The translations under genes and the position numbers were made by a program. From positions 162,726-226,725 of the forward strand of contig FREY01000006.1 of the NCBI GenBank assembly GCA_900143635.1: DNA of 64,000 nucleotides, in the 5' to 3' direction. The stretch is from Rhodobacteraceae bacterium Alg231-04 (lineage in GTDB: Bacteria > Pseudomonadota > Alphaproteobacteria > Rhodobacterales > Rhodobacteraceae). Shown here one piece after another: positions 24,953-33,790 of this stretch. Under the pieces are notes generated by a model. That model was given only the letters and a program-made list of their open reading frames with translations, did no database searches and was not told the DNA's origin. The stretch's first letter is position 1. Each line of letters begins with the position of its first letter.

Positions 24953-25615
24953 TCATGGCAGGGGACTATAGCCGATGATCGGCATATGCAGCAACAAAAG
25001 GGCCAGATAGGCAGCCATCGCAGCCGCAGCCTGAAGCGGATACAGCCGCAGTGCAGAGAGACGGAACCACGCGGTCTTGTGACACAAATGGGTCCAGTCG
25101 GTATCGCCCAGATCTCGTTTCTTGCGCCGGTCGATCAACCCCATGCCCATCACCGCAAAGCCGACGAACAGGCCAAACAGGATCACATGAGCCAAATCGC
25201 CATTGGCCAGAAGATGCGCCCCCGCCCATAAGGCCATCGCCGCCAGCAAAGGATGGCGACTGACCGCCAAAATGCCGGGGTATTCAGGATTGAAGGGCCG
25301 CTTACCCAGCCCCCCAAAACTGAGCGGGTTCTGCGCCGCCATACCGCCAGCGGCCAGTAAGCAGGCCAAAGGCATGATCAGCAGCGGCGCCCAGCGCCAA
25401 GCCTCCCAATGGGGCAGCACCGCCACGAAAGGCGCCCGCTGCGCGGCGCCGACCAGCCAGACCAGAATGACAACGGACAAAACACTATAGGCGACAAAAT
25501 ATCCCTTCAGCCCCAGATGCGCGACCAACCAGGGCCGCACAGGCGGACGCACGGGGATGGCATGGCTCAGCAGAAAGACCGCAAGGGCGGCGCTGAATTC
25601 TCCCCATTCTGCCAT
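24953..25615 (-). CDS. nnrU: NnrU family membrane protein
   Basis: A 220-residue protein with about six transmembrane helices. The family features are an N-terminal LLSHAIPVRPPVRPWLVAHLG, FNPEYPGILAVSRHPLLAAMALW in the middle and a DRRKKRDLG loop. NnrU is required for nitric-oxide or nitrite metabolism in Rhodobacter, and related proteins accompany denitrification genes. None of those genes are in this window. An FNR-like box lies 62 bases upstream, so low-oxygen control is likely. Confidence 0.88.
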   Translation of the reverse strand: MAEWGEFSAALAVFLLSHAIPVRPPVRPWLVAHLGLKGYFVAYSVLSVVILVWLVGAAQRAPFVAVLPHWEAWRWAPLLIMPLACLLAAGGMAAQNPLSFGGLGKRPFNPEYPGILAVSRHPLLAAMALWAGAHLLANGDLAHVILFGLFVGFAVMGMGLIDRRKKRDLGDTDWTHLCHKTAWFRLSALRLYPLQAAAAMAAYLALLLLHMPIIGYSPLP

Positions 25616-25676
25616 ATCGGTCTCCTGACGTTTCGAGTGGTGGGCCGACTGTAGCCACAGGAATCACCCGGCCACA

Positions 25677-25690
25677 TTGGCTTTGATCAA
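25677..25690 (-). promoter_or_regulatory. FNR/NnrR-like box upstream of nnrU
   Basis: TTGGC-TTTG-ATCAA matches the FNR consensus TTGAT-N4-ATCAA at eight of ten positions. Centred 68 bases before the nnrU start, it would place a class II start site about 27 bases before the ATG. Confidence 0.55.
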
Positions 25691-25733
25691 AGAGAAGGCA
25701 AAGGGGGCATATTGCCCGAACTGCGGTGGAGCG

Positions 25734-26525
25734 TCAGCCCTGACGCCGGGCAATGACCCAAACCGCATCATAGGTGAGCGGCAGTTGACCGTTGTGACCG
25801 AACCGCGCCCGGTAGCGCGCCTCAAATTCCGTCAGTGTTGACCGGCTCCAGCGCCCGTCGGCCTGGCCGTTCACACCTGTTTCGCGCAGGTGTCTTAGCA
25901 GCTCTATTGCCGAGGCAAACTCTAGCACAACAGGCGCCTGTGCGACGGCAATCACTTCCAGTCCAACCGGCAGCACATCTCGCCACTCATCCGCATCGAC
26001 ATAGCTGGGGGCGGCGGCAGCCGATCCCAGTGTCCGCAACTCCTGAAACTGCCGGTGGCCAAAACCGGACAGCGCCAGCCAACCCCCGGGGCGCAGGTGG
26101 TGCCTTAACCGGGTCATCAGAGCCGGGATATCCGCCACCCATTGCACGGTCGAAGCCGACGTGATGAGGTCCAGCTGATCCGGTAGATTGATCGCCTCAA
26201 TCGGGCCGGCTGCAAACTCTGTTGTAACATTTGCCTGCTGGATGATCTGCGCCAGCTCTGGCGCAGCTTCCGGCACCAGATCGTTGAGCGTCAGATAGTC
26301 GATATCGAACTGATCCAGCAATTGCCCGGTCAGCAATCCGGTGCCGCAGCCAAACTCAGCTGCGGTGTCAAACCGGCCTGGCGCCCCGGCTTCCGTCAGC
26401 ATCGCTACCAACCGCCGGGCGATTTCCTGCTGTGCGACCGCATGGCGATGATAAGTCGCCTGCCCGCGGCGAAAGCTACGGCGGATTCTGTTGTGATCAA
26501 ACCAAGGGGCCGAATGATCCTTCAT
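25734..26525 (-). CDS. bioC: Malonyl-ACP O-methyltransferase
   Basis: Methylates malonyl-ACP with SAM to begin pimeloyl-ACP synthesis on the fatty-acid machinery. The 263-residue protein has the start FDHNRIRRSFRRGQATYHRHA and the SAM loop AAEFGCGTGLLTGQL. The ATG at 26525 overlaps the bioG stop as ATGA, so translation is coupled; a longer frame to 26543 would run into bioG. Last gene of the bioBFDAGC operon. Confidence 0.93.
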   Translation of the reverse strand: MKDHSAPWFDHNRIRRSFRRGQATYHRHAVAQQEIARRLVAMLTEAGAPGRFDTAAEFGCGTGLLTGQLLDQFDIDYLTLNDLVPEAAPELAQIIQQANVTTEFAAGPIEAINLPDQLDLITSASTVQWVADIPALMTRLRHHLRPGGWLALSGFGHRQFQELRTLGSAAAAPSYVDADEWRDVLPVGLEVIAVAQAPVVLEFASAIELLRHLRETGVNGQADGRWSRSTLTEFEARYRARFGHNGQLPLTYDAVWVIARRQG

Positions 26526-27139
26526 GCAAGAAGATCCTCCCATGTTTCGAACTGCGCAAAGGGCGCATGGGGGCCGTCAATTTCGCGAAGGGGCCCGCCC
26601 GCCCAGGCACGCCGCAGGTTCTGGGGTGGAAAAATCCGGTCGCCTTTGGCGATCAGCACCCGGTCAAAGCCGGGCTCAGCTGCGTCCCCGCGCAGGGCTA
26701 CGGCGTTCAACTCGGCCCGCCGGTCACACACATCCAGCGCCGTATCGGGCTGGGTTGCATTGAACACCCGGCTCAGGAACTGCTGATAACTGGCATGATC
26801 AAGCGCCTGCACCGTACGCGCCATGGCAACCGGCGGAATACCGGTCAGGCGGTTCACCGGGGTCAGGCTGCCGCTGACCGCCACTTTGCGCGCAAAGGGA
26901 TCAGGACGTCCGCGCTGCCAATGCCCATAAGAGGCAACACCAAAGGACCAGGCCATGAGCGACACGCGCTTGTAACTGGTCAATTCCGGCAGCTCAGCAT
27001 CAAGGTTGCGATAATCAGCGACAAACAACAGATCCTGCGGCCCGGCCAGATGTGCAAAGGCATCTGGCCCCACGGCCCAGCCACCAAAGACCACTATGGC
27101 CTCGGCCGCCCCCGCCTGCCTGATCCAGCGCGCCTCCAT
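26522..27139 (-). CDS. bioG: Pimeloyl-[ACP] methyl ester esterase BioG
   Basis: A 205-residue alpha/beta hydrolase of the DUF452 (BioG) family that removes the methyl group from pimeloyl-ACP methyl ester, the same job as BioH in E. coli. The nucleophile Ser lies in LMAWSFGVASY (near residue 65), oxyanion-side FGGWAVGPDAF is at 18-28, and GDRIFPPQNLRRAW and GPHAPF (His) are near the C-terminus. It overlaps bioC by 4 bases and follows bioA after 2 bases. Confidence 0.92.
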   Translation of the reverse strand: MEARWIRQAGAAEAIVVFGGWAVGPDAFAHLAGPQDLLFVADYRNLDAELPELTSYKRVSLMAWSFGVASYGHWQRGRPDPFARKVAVSGSLTPVNRLTGIPPVAMARTVQALDHASYQQFLSRVFNATQPDTALDVCDRRAELNAVALRGDAAEPGFDRVLIAKGDRIFPPQNLRRAWAGGPLREIDGPHAPFAQFETWEDLLA

Positions 27140-27141
27140 TA

Positions 27142-28425
27142 TCAGAGCTCCCGCGCCAGACGCAGCATGCCGGCGGTGATCTCGCTCAGCTGATCGGGCG
27201 ATGTGATAAAGGGCGGCATGGTGTAGATATTGGTGCCAAAGGGACGCAGGAAAACGCCCATCTCCTTGGCCAGCATATGGGCCGCGTCAGCAGAAACCCG
27301 GTGTTTCATTTCAATCACGCCAATGGCGCCCAGCACCCGCAGATCAGCCACATTGGGAAGATCGCGTGCCGGGGCCAGTTCAACCCTCATCTGATCAGCG
27401 ATCTCGCACACACGCCCGCGCCAGTCCTGCCCGGTCAGAATATCAAGCGAGGCCTTGGCCGCCGCGCAGGCCAGCGGGTTGCCCATATAGGTGGGCCCAT
27501 GCATGAAGATGCCCGGATTGCCGCCGCCAATGCCCTGCGCCACCCGGTCATTTGTCATCGTCGCCGCAAAGGAGATATGACCGCCAGTCAGCCCCTTGCC
27601 GAGGCAAATGATATCCGGCTCCACCTTGCAGAAATCGGTAGCGAACAGTTCCCCGGTACGACCAAACCCGGTGGCAATCTCGTCAAAGATCAGCAGGATC
27701 CCCAGCTCATCACAGATTGCGCGCGCCTGGTTGAGGTATTCCGGGTGATAGAAATACATCCCGCCGGTGCCCTGCACGATGGGTTCCAGAATGAAGGCGG
27801 CAATGCGCTCGCGGCCCGTCTCCAGCACCTGTCGCAACTCAGCCAGCCCGTTGCGGGCAGGATCGTCGATCCAGTCGTCATTGATCCGAATGGGCGGGCG
27901 CGAAACAAAGTGCTGCACGCTCATCGCGCCCTGAAACAGGTGGTGCATTCCGGTGTGAGGGTCACAGACGCTCATCGCCTTCCAGGTATCGCCGTGATAG
28001 CCCGACCGGACAGTGGCGAACTGGCTGCGGCCCGCAAAGCCGAGGGCATGCTGGTATTGCACCGCCATTTTCATCGCCACCTCGACCGACACAGAGCCAC
28101 TGTCGCAGTAGAATATCCGCGTCAGGCTTTCCGGCGTGATCTCCAGCAGCTTACGGCCAAGATCCACAGCCGGCGCATGGGTCAGCCCGCCGAACATCAC
28201 ATGCGGCAGCGTGTCGAGCTGATCGTGAATGGCGCGGGTAATGACCGGGTGCTTATGACCGTGCATCATGCACCACCACGATGACATGGCGTCGATCAGC
28301 CGGGTGCCGTCCTCCAGCGTGATATGCACACCTTCGCTTTCGGCCACCACAAAGGTGCGGCCCGGCTTGGTGACGTTGGTATAAGGGTGCCAGAGGTGTT
28401 TCTGGTCAAATTCCAGCGGGGTCAT
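27142..28425 (-). CDS. bioA: Adenosylmethionine-8-amino-7-oxononanoate aminotransferase
   Basis: Converts KAPA to DAPA with SAM as amino donor. The 427-residue class III aminotransferase starts EFDQKHLWHPYTNVTKP, shows the SSWWCMMHGHKHP substrate loop, FYCDSGSVSVEVAMKMA (PLP phosphate), FDEIATGFGRTG, the PLP lysine in CLGKGLTGG and the GPTYMGNPLACAAA motif. The stop overlaps the next gene start closely. Part of the biotin operon. Confidence 0.97.
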   Translation of the reverse strand: MTPLEFDQKHLWHPYTNVTKPGRTFVVAESEGVHITLEDGTRLIDAMSSWWCMMHGHKHPVITRAIHDQLDTLPHVMFGGLTHAPAVDLGRKLLEITPESLTRIFYCDSGSVSVEVAMKMAVQYQHALGFAGRSQFATVRSGYHGDTWKAMSVCDPHTGMHHLFQGAMSVQHFVSRPPIRINDDWIDDPARNGLAELRQVLETGRERIAAFILEPIVQGTGGMYFYHPEYLNQARAICDELGILLIFDEIATGFGRTGELFATDFCKVEPDIICLGKGLTGGHISFAATMTNDRVAQGIGGGNPGIFMHGPTYMGNPLACAAAKASLDILTGQDWRGRVCEIADQMRVELAPARDLPNVADLRVLGAIGVIEMKHRVSADAAHMLAKEMGVFLRPFGTNIYTMPPFITSPDQLSEITAGMLRLAREL

Positions 28426-29051
28426 TGGGCCAATGCCTTTGTTACAAGGGTCAGATCGATGGCTTCTGCAAAGACTTCGGCCAAAGCGGCAGAGTTAAGC
28501 TCAGCCAACATCGGCAAACGCCCCAACCGGGCCACATTCCCAAAGTCACATATGGTCTGTTCGACCTCGGGTTCACTGTCACCGATAAAGGCCACCCCAA
28601 CCACGGTGCAGCCATGGTCGCGCAGCGCTTTGAGCGACAGGAGCGTATGGTTGATCGTACCCAGCTGCGTGCGCGCGCATAGCACCACCGGTGCCCCCCA
28701 TCGGACCAGCAGATCAATATAAAGGTCGCGCCGGTTCAGTGGCACCATCAGCCCGCCTGCCCCTTCAGCAACCAGCACGCCATCCAGTTCGGGTAACGGC
28801 AGGGCCTCCATGGATATCTCTACCCCTTCAGCCTCCGCCGACAGATGCGGCGAGGCGGGCAACTCAAGAAGGTAGCCTTCTGCCAGAACTGGCCGACCAG
28901 ACAGGCGTTCGACCGTCCGGCTGTCGGTCTCGGCCTCGATACCCGATTGCACCGGTTTCCAGTAGGTGGCGCCCAGCGCCTGTACCAGCCCGGCCGAAAA
29001 GACTGTCTTGCCAATGCCGGTGTCGGTTCCGGCGACGATGATGGTGCTCAT
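28422..29051 (-). CDS. bioD: Dethiobiotin synthetase
   Basis: Forms the ureido ring of dethiobiotin from DAPA, CO2 and ATP. The 209-residue P-loop protein begins IIVAGTDTGIGKTVFSAGL and has the VEGAGGLMVPL-like VAEGAGGLMVPLN motif. It overlaps both neighbours by 4 bases, so all three genes are translationally coupled. Confidence 0.97.
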   Translation of the reverse strand: MSTIIVAGTDTGIGKTVFSAGLVQALGATYWKPVQSGIEAETDSRTVERLSGRPVLAEGYLLELPASPHLSAEAEGVEISMEALPLPELDGVLVAEGAGGLMVPLNRRDLYIDLLVRWGAPVVLCARTQLGTINHTLLSLKALRDHGCTVVGVAFIGDSEPEVEQTICDFGNVARLGRLPMLAELNSAALAEVFAEAIDLTLVTKALAQ

Positions 29052-30190
29052 GGGCGGATCTCCTCCAGTAGCGGGGCGAGGGTTGAGAACAGTTCGGTGA
29101 TCACTGCGCGCGAGGTGTTTTTGCTGATCGACAGGCGCAGGCGCGATGTGCCGCGCGGAACGGTGGGCGGGCGGATGCCGCGCACATCAAATCCCCGGTC
29201 CTGCAACGTGGCGGCCACGGCCATACAGCCCTTGTCATCGCCAATCACAATGGGGAGGATCTGGCTGGTCAGACCGCTGATACCGCACAGGCGCCCGGCC
29301 TCCGCGTGGGCGTGGGTGATATTGCCCCAGGCGTCCAGTTGACGGGCAGGATTATGCGAAAGTTCACGCAGTGCCGCGCGCACCAATGCAGCGTTCAGCG
29401 GCGAGGGGGCGGTTGCATAGATAAAGGCGCGCGCCTTGTTGATCAGCATATCGATGAGCGGTGCAGCCCCGCAGATCAGCGCGCCGGAACCGCCCAACGC
29501 CTTACCGCACGTATGCAGGGACACAACATTCGCAGACTGCGCCATCCGATGACCCAATCCGCGCCCCGCATCGCCAAAAACCCCGGTCGAATGGGCCTCA
29601 TCGACCAAGAGCACGGCCCCCTCGCGGTCGCAAAGCGCCTTCAGGGTCTTCAGCGGCGCCAGGTCGCCATCCATGGAATAAACCGCCTCGACCGCGATCC
29701 AGACCTGCCCGGAGCCGCCTGCCTCGCGCCAGTCCGTTATCGCCTGCGCCGCAGCCGCAGTGTCGTTATGGGAAAAGGCACGCGCATCAGCCCGCCCCAA
29801 CCGCATACCATCATGGGTGCTGGCGTGGATCAGCGCGTCATACAGCACAAGGTCGCCCTGCTGCGGCAGGGTCGAAAAGATTGCCAGATTGGCCTGAAAC
29901 CCACCGCCCATGAACAGGGCAGCCTCGGTCCCGAAAAAGGCCGCTGCCTCCTGCTCTAACAGCTGATGTTCCGGGTCATTGCCACGCAGCAGCCGCGCCC
30001 CCCCTGCCCCTACGGGCACGCCGCGACCAAGGGCCTCAGCCGCCGCATCGCGCAGCACATCGGACCCCGCCAGCCCCAGATAATCGTTAGAGGCAAAATC
30101 ATGCCCCGCGCGCGGCAGCAACTGCCGGTAGCGGCCACGGGCCTTCAGGGTTTCCAGCGCACGGGTGTGGCGCGGGAAGGAGCTGCTCAT
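29048..30190 (-). CDS. bioF: 8-amino-7-oxononanoate synthase
   Basis: Condenses pimeloyl-ACP with alanine to give KAPA. The 380-residue PLP enzyme of the alpha-oxoamine synthase family shows [27 protein letters not shown], the [18 protein letters not shown] aspartate, and the PLP lysine in [14 protein letters not shown]. Overlaps bioD and bioB by 4 bases each. Confidence 0.97.
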   Translation of the reverse strand: MSSSFPRHTRALETLKARGRYRQLLPRAGHDFASNDYLGLAGSDVLRDAAAEALGRGVPVGAGGARLLRGNDPEHQLLEQEAAAFFGTEAALFMGGGFQANLAIFSTLPQQGDLVLYDALIHASTHDGMRLGRADARAFSHNDTAAAAQAITDWREAGGSGQVWIAVEAVYSMDGDLAPLKTLKALCDREGAVLLVDEAHSTGVFGDAGRGLGHRMAQSANVVSLHTCGKALGGSGALICGAAPLIDMLINKARAFIYATAPSPLNAALVRAALRELSHNPARQLDAWGNITHAHAEAGRLCGISGLTSQILPIVIGDDKGCMAVAATLQDRGFDVRGIRPPTVPRGTSRLRLSISKNTSRAVITELFSTLAPLLEEIRP

Positions 30191-31164
30191 TTGCTGCCGT
30201 CGCAGCCAGCCGCCATGGCGGTGATGCCAAGACGCGAGAACAGCGCGCCGTCCTTGTCCTCTTCGGGGTTGTCGGCGGTCAGCAGCGTATCACCAACAAA
30301 GATCGAATTGGCGCCAGCAAAGAAACACATGGCCTGCAATTCATCCGACATATCGGTGCGGCCTGCCGACAGGCGCACATGCGATTTGGGCATCAGAATG
30401 CGGGCCAGCGCGATGGTGCGCACAAATTCGATCGGGTCCAGAGGTTTCACATCTGCAAGCGGGGTGTCCGCAATCGGGATCAGCATATTGACCGGAACGG
30501 AATCCGGGTGTTCGTCCAGTGTGGCCAGCGCCAGCAGCATGTCGATACGGTCCATCTGTTGTTCGCCCATGCCAACAATACCGCCTGCGCAGACCTTGAT
30601 ACCCGCCTCGCGCACCCGGTTCAGCGTGTCGATGCGATCAGCAAATGTCCGGGTAGAGATGATCTCGGAATAGTAGCGTTCCGAGGTGTCGATATTGTGG
30701 TTGTAATAGTCCAGGCCAGCGTCCCGCAGCCGAAAGACCTGATCCTCCTCCAGCATGCCCAGCGTCATGCAGGTCTCCATGCCGAGATCTTTGACACCCT
30801 GCACCATGGCCTCGAGCGCGGCCATGTCGCGGTCTTTGGGCGACCGCCAGGCTGCCCCCATGCAGTAACGGGTCGCCCCGCCATCCTTGGCCTTGCGGGC
30901 CTCTGCGATCACACGCTCCACCTCGATCAGCTTTGAGGCGGACAGCTGCGCACCGTTGCGGGCCGATTGCGAGCAATAGGCGCAGTCTTCGGCGCAGCCA
31001 CCGGTCTTGATGCTGAGCAGCTTGGAACGCTGCACCTGATTGGGATCAAAATGCTCACGGTGAACGCTTTGCGCCTGAAACAGAAGATCCATGAAGGGCT
31101 GATTATAGAGCTTCTCCGCTTCGTTGCGGGTCCAGTCGGTCCGGATGGGGCATGCGTCCAGCAT
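30187..31164 (-). CDS. bioB: Biotin synthase
   Basis: Radical-SAM enzyme that inserts sulphur into dethiobiotin. The 325-residue protein has the [12 protein letters not shown] cluster motif (CxxxCxxC) near residues 53-64, the [13 protein letters not shown] segment and the second iron-sulphur ligand Arg region ([13 protein letters not shown]). ATG 31164 is preceded by AGGAG at a good distance, so the longer frame from 31194 is not used. First gene of the operon, behind two BioR-type boxes. Confidence 0.97.
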   Translation of the reverse strand: MLDACPIRTDWTRNEAEKLYNQPFMDLLFQAQSVHREHFDPNQVQRSKLLSIKTGGCAEDCAYCSQSARNGAQLSASKLIEVERVIAEARKAKDGGATRYCMGAAWRSPKDRDMAALEAMVQGVKDLGMETCMTLGMLEEDQVFRLRDAGLDYYNHNIDTSERYYSEIISTRTFADRIDTLNRVREAGIKVCAGGIVGMGEQQMDRIDMLLALATLDEHPDSVPVNMLIPIADTPLADVKPLDPIEFVRTIALARILMPKSHVRLSAGRTDMSDELQAMCFFAGANSIFVGDTLLTADNPEEDKDGALFSRLGITAMAAGCDGSK

Positions 31165-31180
31165 GGGTACTCCTGCACAA

Positions 31181-31190
31181 TAATAGATAA
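31181..31190 (-). promoter_or_regulatory. BioR-type box, start-proximal
   Basis: TAATAGATAA differs from the BioR consensus TTATMKATAA at one position. It lies 17 bases before the bioB start, next to the ribosome site. Confidence 0.6.
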
Positions 31191-31220
31191 ACACCAGCGC
31201 GCGGATGCGCCATTTTCTAT

Positions 31221-31250
31221 TTTATAGATAAAATGAGCTAGACCTCGCAA
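31221..31250 (-). promoter_or_regulatory. bioB promoter with BioR box over the -10 element
   Basis: Read leftwards, TTGCGA (31250-31245), 18 bases and TATAAA (31226-31221). The perfect BioR consensus TTATAGATAA occupies 31222-31231, so a bound repressor would cover the -10 element. BioR is the GntR-type biotin repressor of many alphaproteobacteria; its gene is not in this window. Confidence 0.78.
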
Positions 31251-31742
31251 GGGCTTCCTTTTCACTTGCAGCAAATGGCCGCAGGCCGCAGTGACTTAAG
31301 GTTGTGAAGTAAATTCCCGACCTGACTCTGAAGTGTCAAAAATCGAGCAGACTCACGACAGGCCCACTCGGTTTCGAGCAAGGAAAGGCCGCGCCAAAAT
31401 CATTCTAAATGCCTGTTATTAAAAACTAAAAAATGCAAACAACGCAGCCGCGCGACCTAGATTCGGGGACTGCGGGTTAACCATGTCTTTCCGAAAGAAG
31501 ACAATTTTCCTTGAAGTAGCATAAAACTTTTCTAGGTCGTAAGGCACAGTAAATAAGCGATTTGAGGGAGCAAAGCTTTAGACCTGCGCATCGCAAAGGG
31601 GGATTCCGTCAAAGTCGGACGACATCAATAATCCGATTTAAGAAAGCTGCAGATGGCGCCGGCCGTAAAAGGCGCGACTGCACCGGGCAGAAGCGAACTT
31701 GGAGTATCTTTTTGGTGATGCCGCGAACTTGGGGGAGTGCGC
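31251..31742. other. Long intergenic region between the biotin and polysaccharide operons
   Basis: About 490 AT-richer bases without a credible gene. It holds TTAACCAT at 31477-31484, equal to a CtrA half-site, an imperfect hairpin around GTCTTTCCGAAAGAAGAC (31485-31502), and near its right end the ribosome site GGGGGAG for the next gene. The polysaccharide promoter must lie here, but no single -35/-10 pair stands out. Confidence 0.5.
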
Positions 31743-32777
31743 ATGGTATCGCAACTATTCGGAAAGGGTGGGATTGTCTCTTTGGCAAGAGCCCGCCAGC
31801 AAAAGAAGACAATTGTCATAACGGGCGGGGCTGGATTTCTGGGCTCGCACCTATGCCAGCGCAAGCTGAACCAGGGCCACCGGGTGGTGTGCCTGGACAA
31901 TCTACAAACCGGCAACCTGGATAATATTGCACCATTCTTGGCGCATCGTGACTTCAGCTTTTACGAGCATGACGTGATCAAACCTTATCCGCTGCCCGTA
32001 GCCGTGGATGAGATCTACAATCTGGCCTGCGCCGCATCGCCGCCGAAATATCAGGCGGATCCGGTGCATACGATGATGACCTGCGTGATAGGCGCACTGA
32101 ATGCGCTGGATCTGGCGCGCGAAAAGGGCGCACGGGTGTTTCAGGCGTCAACGTCCGAAGTCTATGGCGACCCGAAGATCAGCCCGCAACCGGAGGATTA
32201 TCTTGGCAATGTGAACACGTTCGGCCCCCGCGCCTGCTATGACGAAGGCAAGCGCGCCGCCGAAACCCTCTTTCATGACTACCATGACCGTCATGGCACC
32301 GACATCCGCATTGCCCGTATCTTTAACACCTATGGACCGCAGATGGACCCGGCGGACGGTCGGGTTGTCACCAATTTCATAAGTCAGGCCCTGAAAGACG
32401 ATCCGCTGACCATCTACGGCACTGGCGATCAGACCCGATCCTTTTGTTATGTCGATGATCTGCTGAACGGGATCGAGGCGCTGATGGCGGCCGAAGGTAT
32501 CGCACCGACTCCGGTGAATATTGGCAACCCTGGTGAATTCACCGTTCTGGAATTGGCAGAACGGGTTCTGCGGCTCACGCAGTCGCGCTCACAACTCAGC
32601 TTTTTGGAGGCAACAGAAGACGATCCGAAGCAACGCAAACCCGATATCGGGGAGGCGATGTCAAAGCTCAACTGGGCTCCCAAGGTGGCTTTGGAGGACG
32701 GGTTGGTGCGCACCATTCGTTACTTTCAGAGCGGTCTGGGAGAGTCGGCGCCGCTGGAAGTCGCAGCACGCTCATGA
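31743..32777 (+). CDS. UDP-glucuronate decarboxylase-like NAD-dependent sugar epimerase
   Basis: An extended short-chain dehydrogenase (344 residues) that most resembles UDP-glucuronate decarboxylase (UDP-xylose synthase). NAD loop [12 protein letters not shown], the [16 protein letters not shown] segment, [20 protein letters not shown] and the [11 protein letters not shown] active site (Tyr-x-x-x-Lys) are typical of that group. ATG 31743 is preceded by GGGGGAG; the GTG at 31737 overlaps that site. First gene of a four-gene polysaccharide operon, with a 4-base overlap to galE. Confidence 0.88.
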   Translation: MVSQLFGKGGIVSLARARQQKKTIVITGGAGFLGSHLCQRKLNQGHRVVCLDNLQTGNLDNIAPFLAHRDFSFYEHDVIKPYPLPVAVDEIYNLACAASPPKYQADPVHTMMTCVIGALNALDLAREKGARVFQASTSEVYGDPKISPQPEDYLGNVNTFGPRACYDEGKRAAETLFHDYHDRHGTDIRIARIFNTYGPQMDPADGRVVTNFISQALKDDPLTIYGTGDQTRSFCYVDDLLNGIEALMAAEGIAPTPVNIGNPGEFTVLELAERVLRLTQSRSQLSFLEATEDDPKQRKPDIGEAMSKLNWAPKVALEDGLVRTIRYFQSGLGESAPLEVAARS

Positions 32778-33790
32778 CTGAGCGGTCCCCCATAATGGTG
32801 ACTGGCGGCGCCGGCTTCATTGGAAGCCACGCCTGCAAGGCCCTGTCTGAAGCCGGCCATTTGCCGGTGACGCTGGACAATCTGTCAACTGGCAACCGGG
32901 AGGCGGTGAAATGGGGCCCGCTCGTGGTGGCTGATCTACAGGATACAGTGGCAGTTCAGGCGGCCTTGCAGGCGCATAAGGTGGACATGGTGATGCATTT
33001 TGCAGCCTCGGCTTATGTCGGGGAATCCATGGCCAACCCTGCGCTTTACTATCAAAACAACGTTGGCGGCATGACCTCGCTTCTTGCCGCCTGCACCGCA
33101 GCCGGTGTGACCAAGGTGATCCTGTCATCCAGCTGCGCGACCTACGGCATTCCGGAGCGAATGCCGATCACCGAAGACACGGCACAGAACCCGGTGAACC
33201 CCTATGGGCGCACCAAACTGATCTGCGAACAGATGCTCAAGGATTTCGAATCCGCGCATGGTATCCGGCATGTGGCGCTGCGCTATTTCAATGCTGCAGG
33301 CGCTGATCCCGACGGAGAGCTGTTCGAATGCCACGACCCCGAAACCCATCTGATCCCGCTGGCCCTGATGGCGGCGGCCGGTCAGCGTGGGCCGCTGGAC
33401 GTGTTTGGCGCGGACTATGCCACCCGCGATGGCAGCTGCGAACGGGACTATATTCATGTCAGCGACCTCGCCCGCGGCCATTTGCAGGCGGTGGATTATC
33501 TGAACGACGGCGGCGAAAGCTGCGCGCTGAACCTTGGCAGCGGTCAGGGCCACACCGTTCTCGAAGTGCTGGATGCGGTGCGTCAGGCCACCGGTGTCAC
33601 CGTGCCTTACAACATGTCACCGCGCCGTGCCGGCGACCCGCCTGCCCTTCTTGCCGATCCGTCGCGCGCAGCACGGGTGATCGGGTTTGAAGCCCGCTGC
33701 CCGGACCTGATCCAGATCATCCGCGACGCCGCTCCCAGTTTCGGGCTGACACCGCCAATGGAGGAGACAAATGCGCGAATCCCGGCATAA
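32774..33790 (+). CDS. galE: UDP-glucose 4-epimerase
   Basis: Interconverts UDP-glucose and UDP-galactose with tightly bound NAD. The 338-residue protein has [15 protein letters not shown], the [13 protein letters not shown] segment, [12 protein letters not shown], the [13 protein letters not shown] catalytic Tyr-Lys pair and the [18 protein letters not shown] substrate loop. Start overlaps the previous stop as ATGA and its own end overlaps the glycosyltransferase start by 20 bases, so the operon is tightly coupled. Confidence 0.95.
   Translation: MTERSPIMVTGGAGFIGSHACKALSEAGHLPVTLDNLSTGNREAVKWGPLVVADLQDTVAVQAALQAHKVDMVMHFAASAYVGESMANPALYYQNNVGGMTSLLAACTAAGVTKVILSSSCATYGIPERMPITEDTAQNPVNPYGRTKLICEQMLKDFESAHGIRHVALRYFNAAGADPDGELFECHDPETHLIPLALMAAAGQRGPLDVFGADYATRDGSCERDYIHVSDLARGHLQAVDYLNDGGESCALNLGSGQGHTVLEVLDAVRQATGVTVPYNMSPRRAGDPPALLADPSRAARVIGFEARCPDLIQIIRDAAPSFGLTPPMEETNARIPA

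Noticed and set aside
31562..31924. Plus-strand frame of 120 codons
   Set aside because: Overlaps the start of the epimerase gene in another frame and has no family character.
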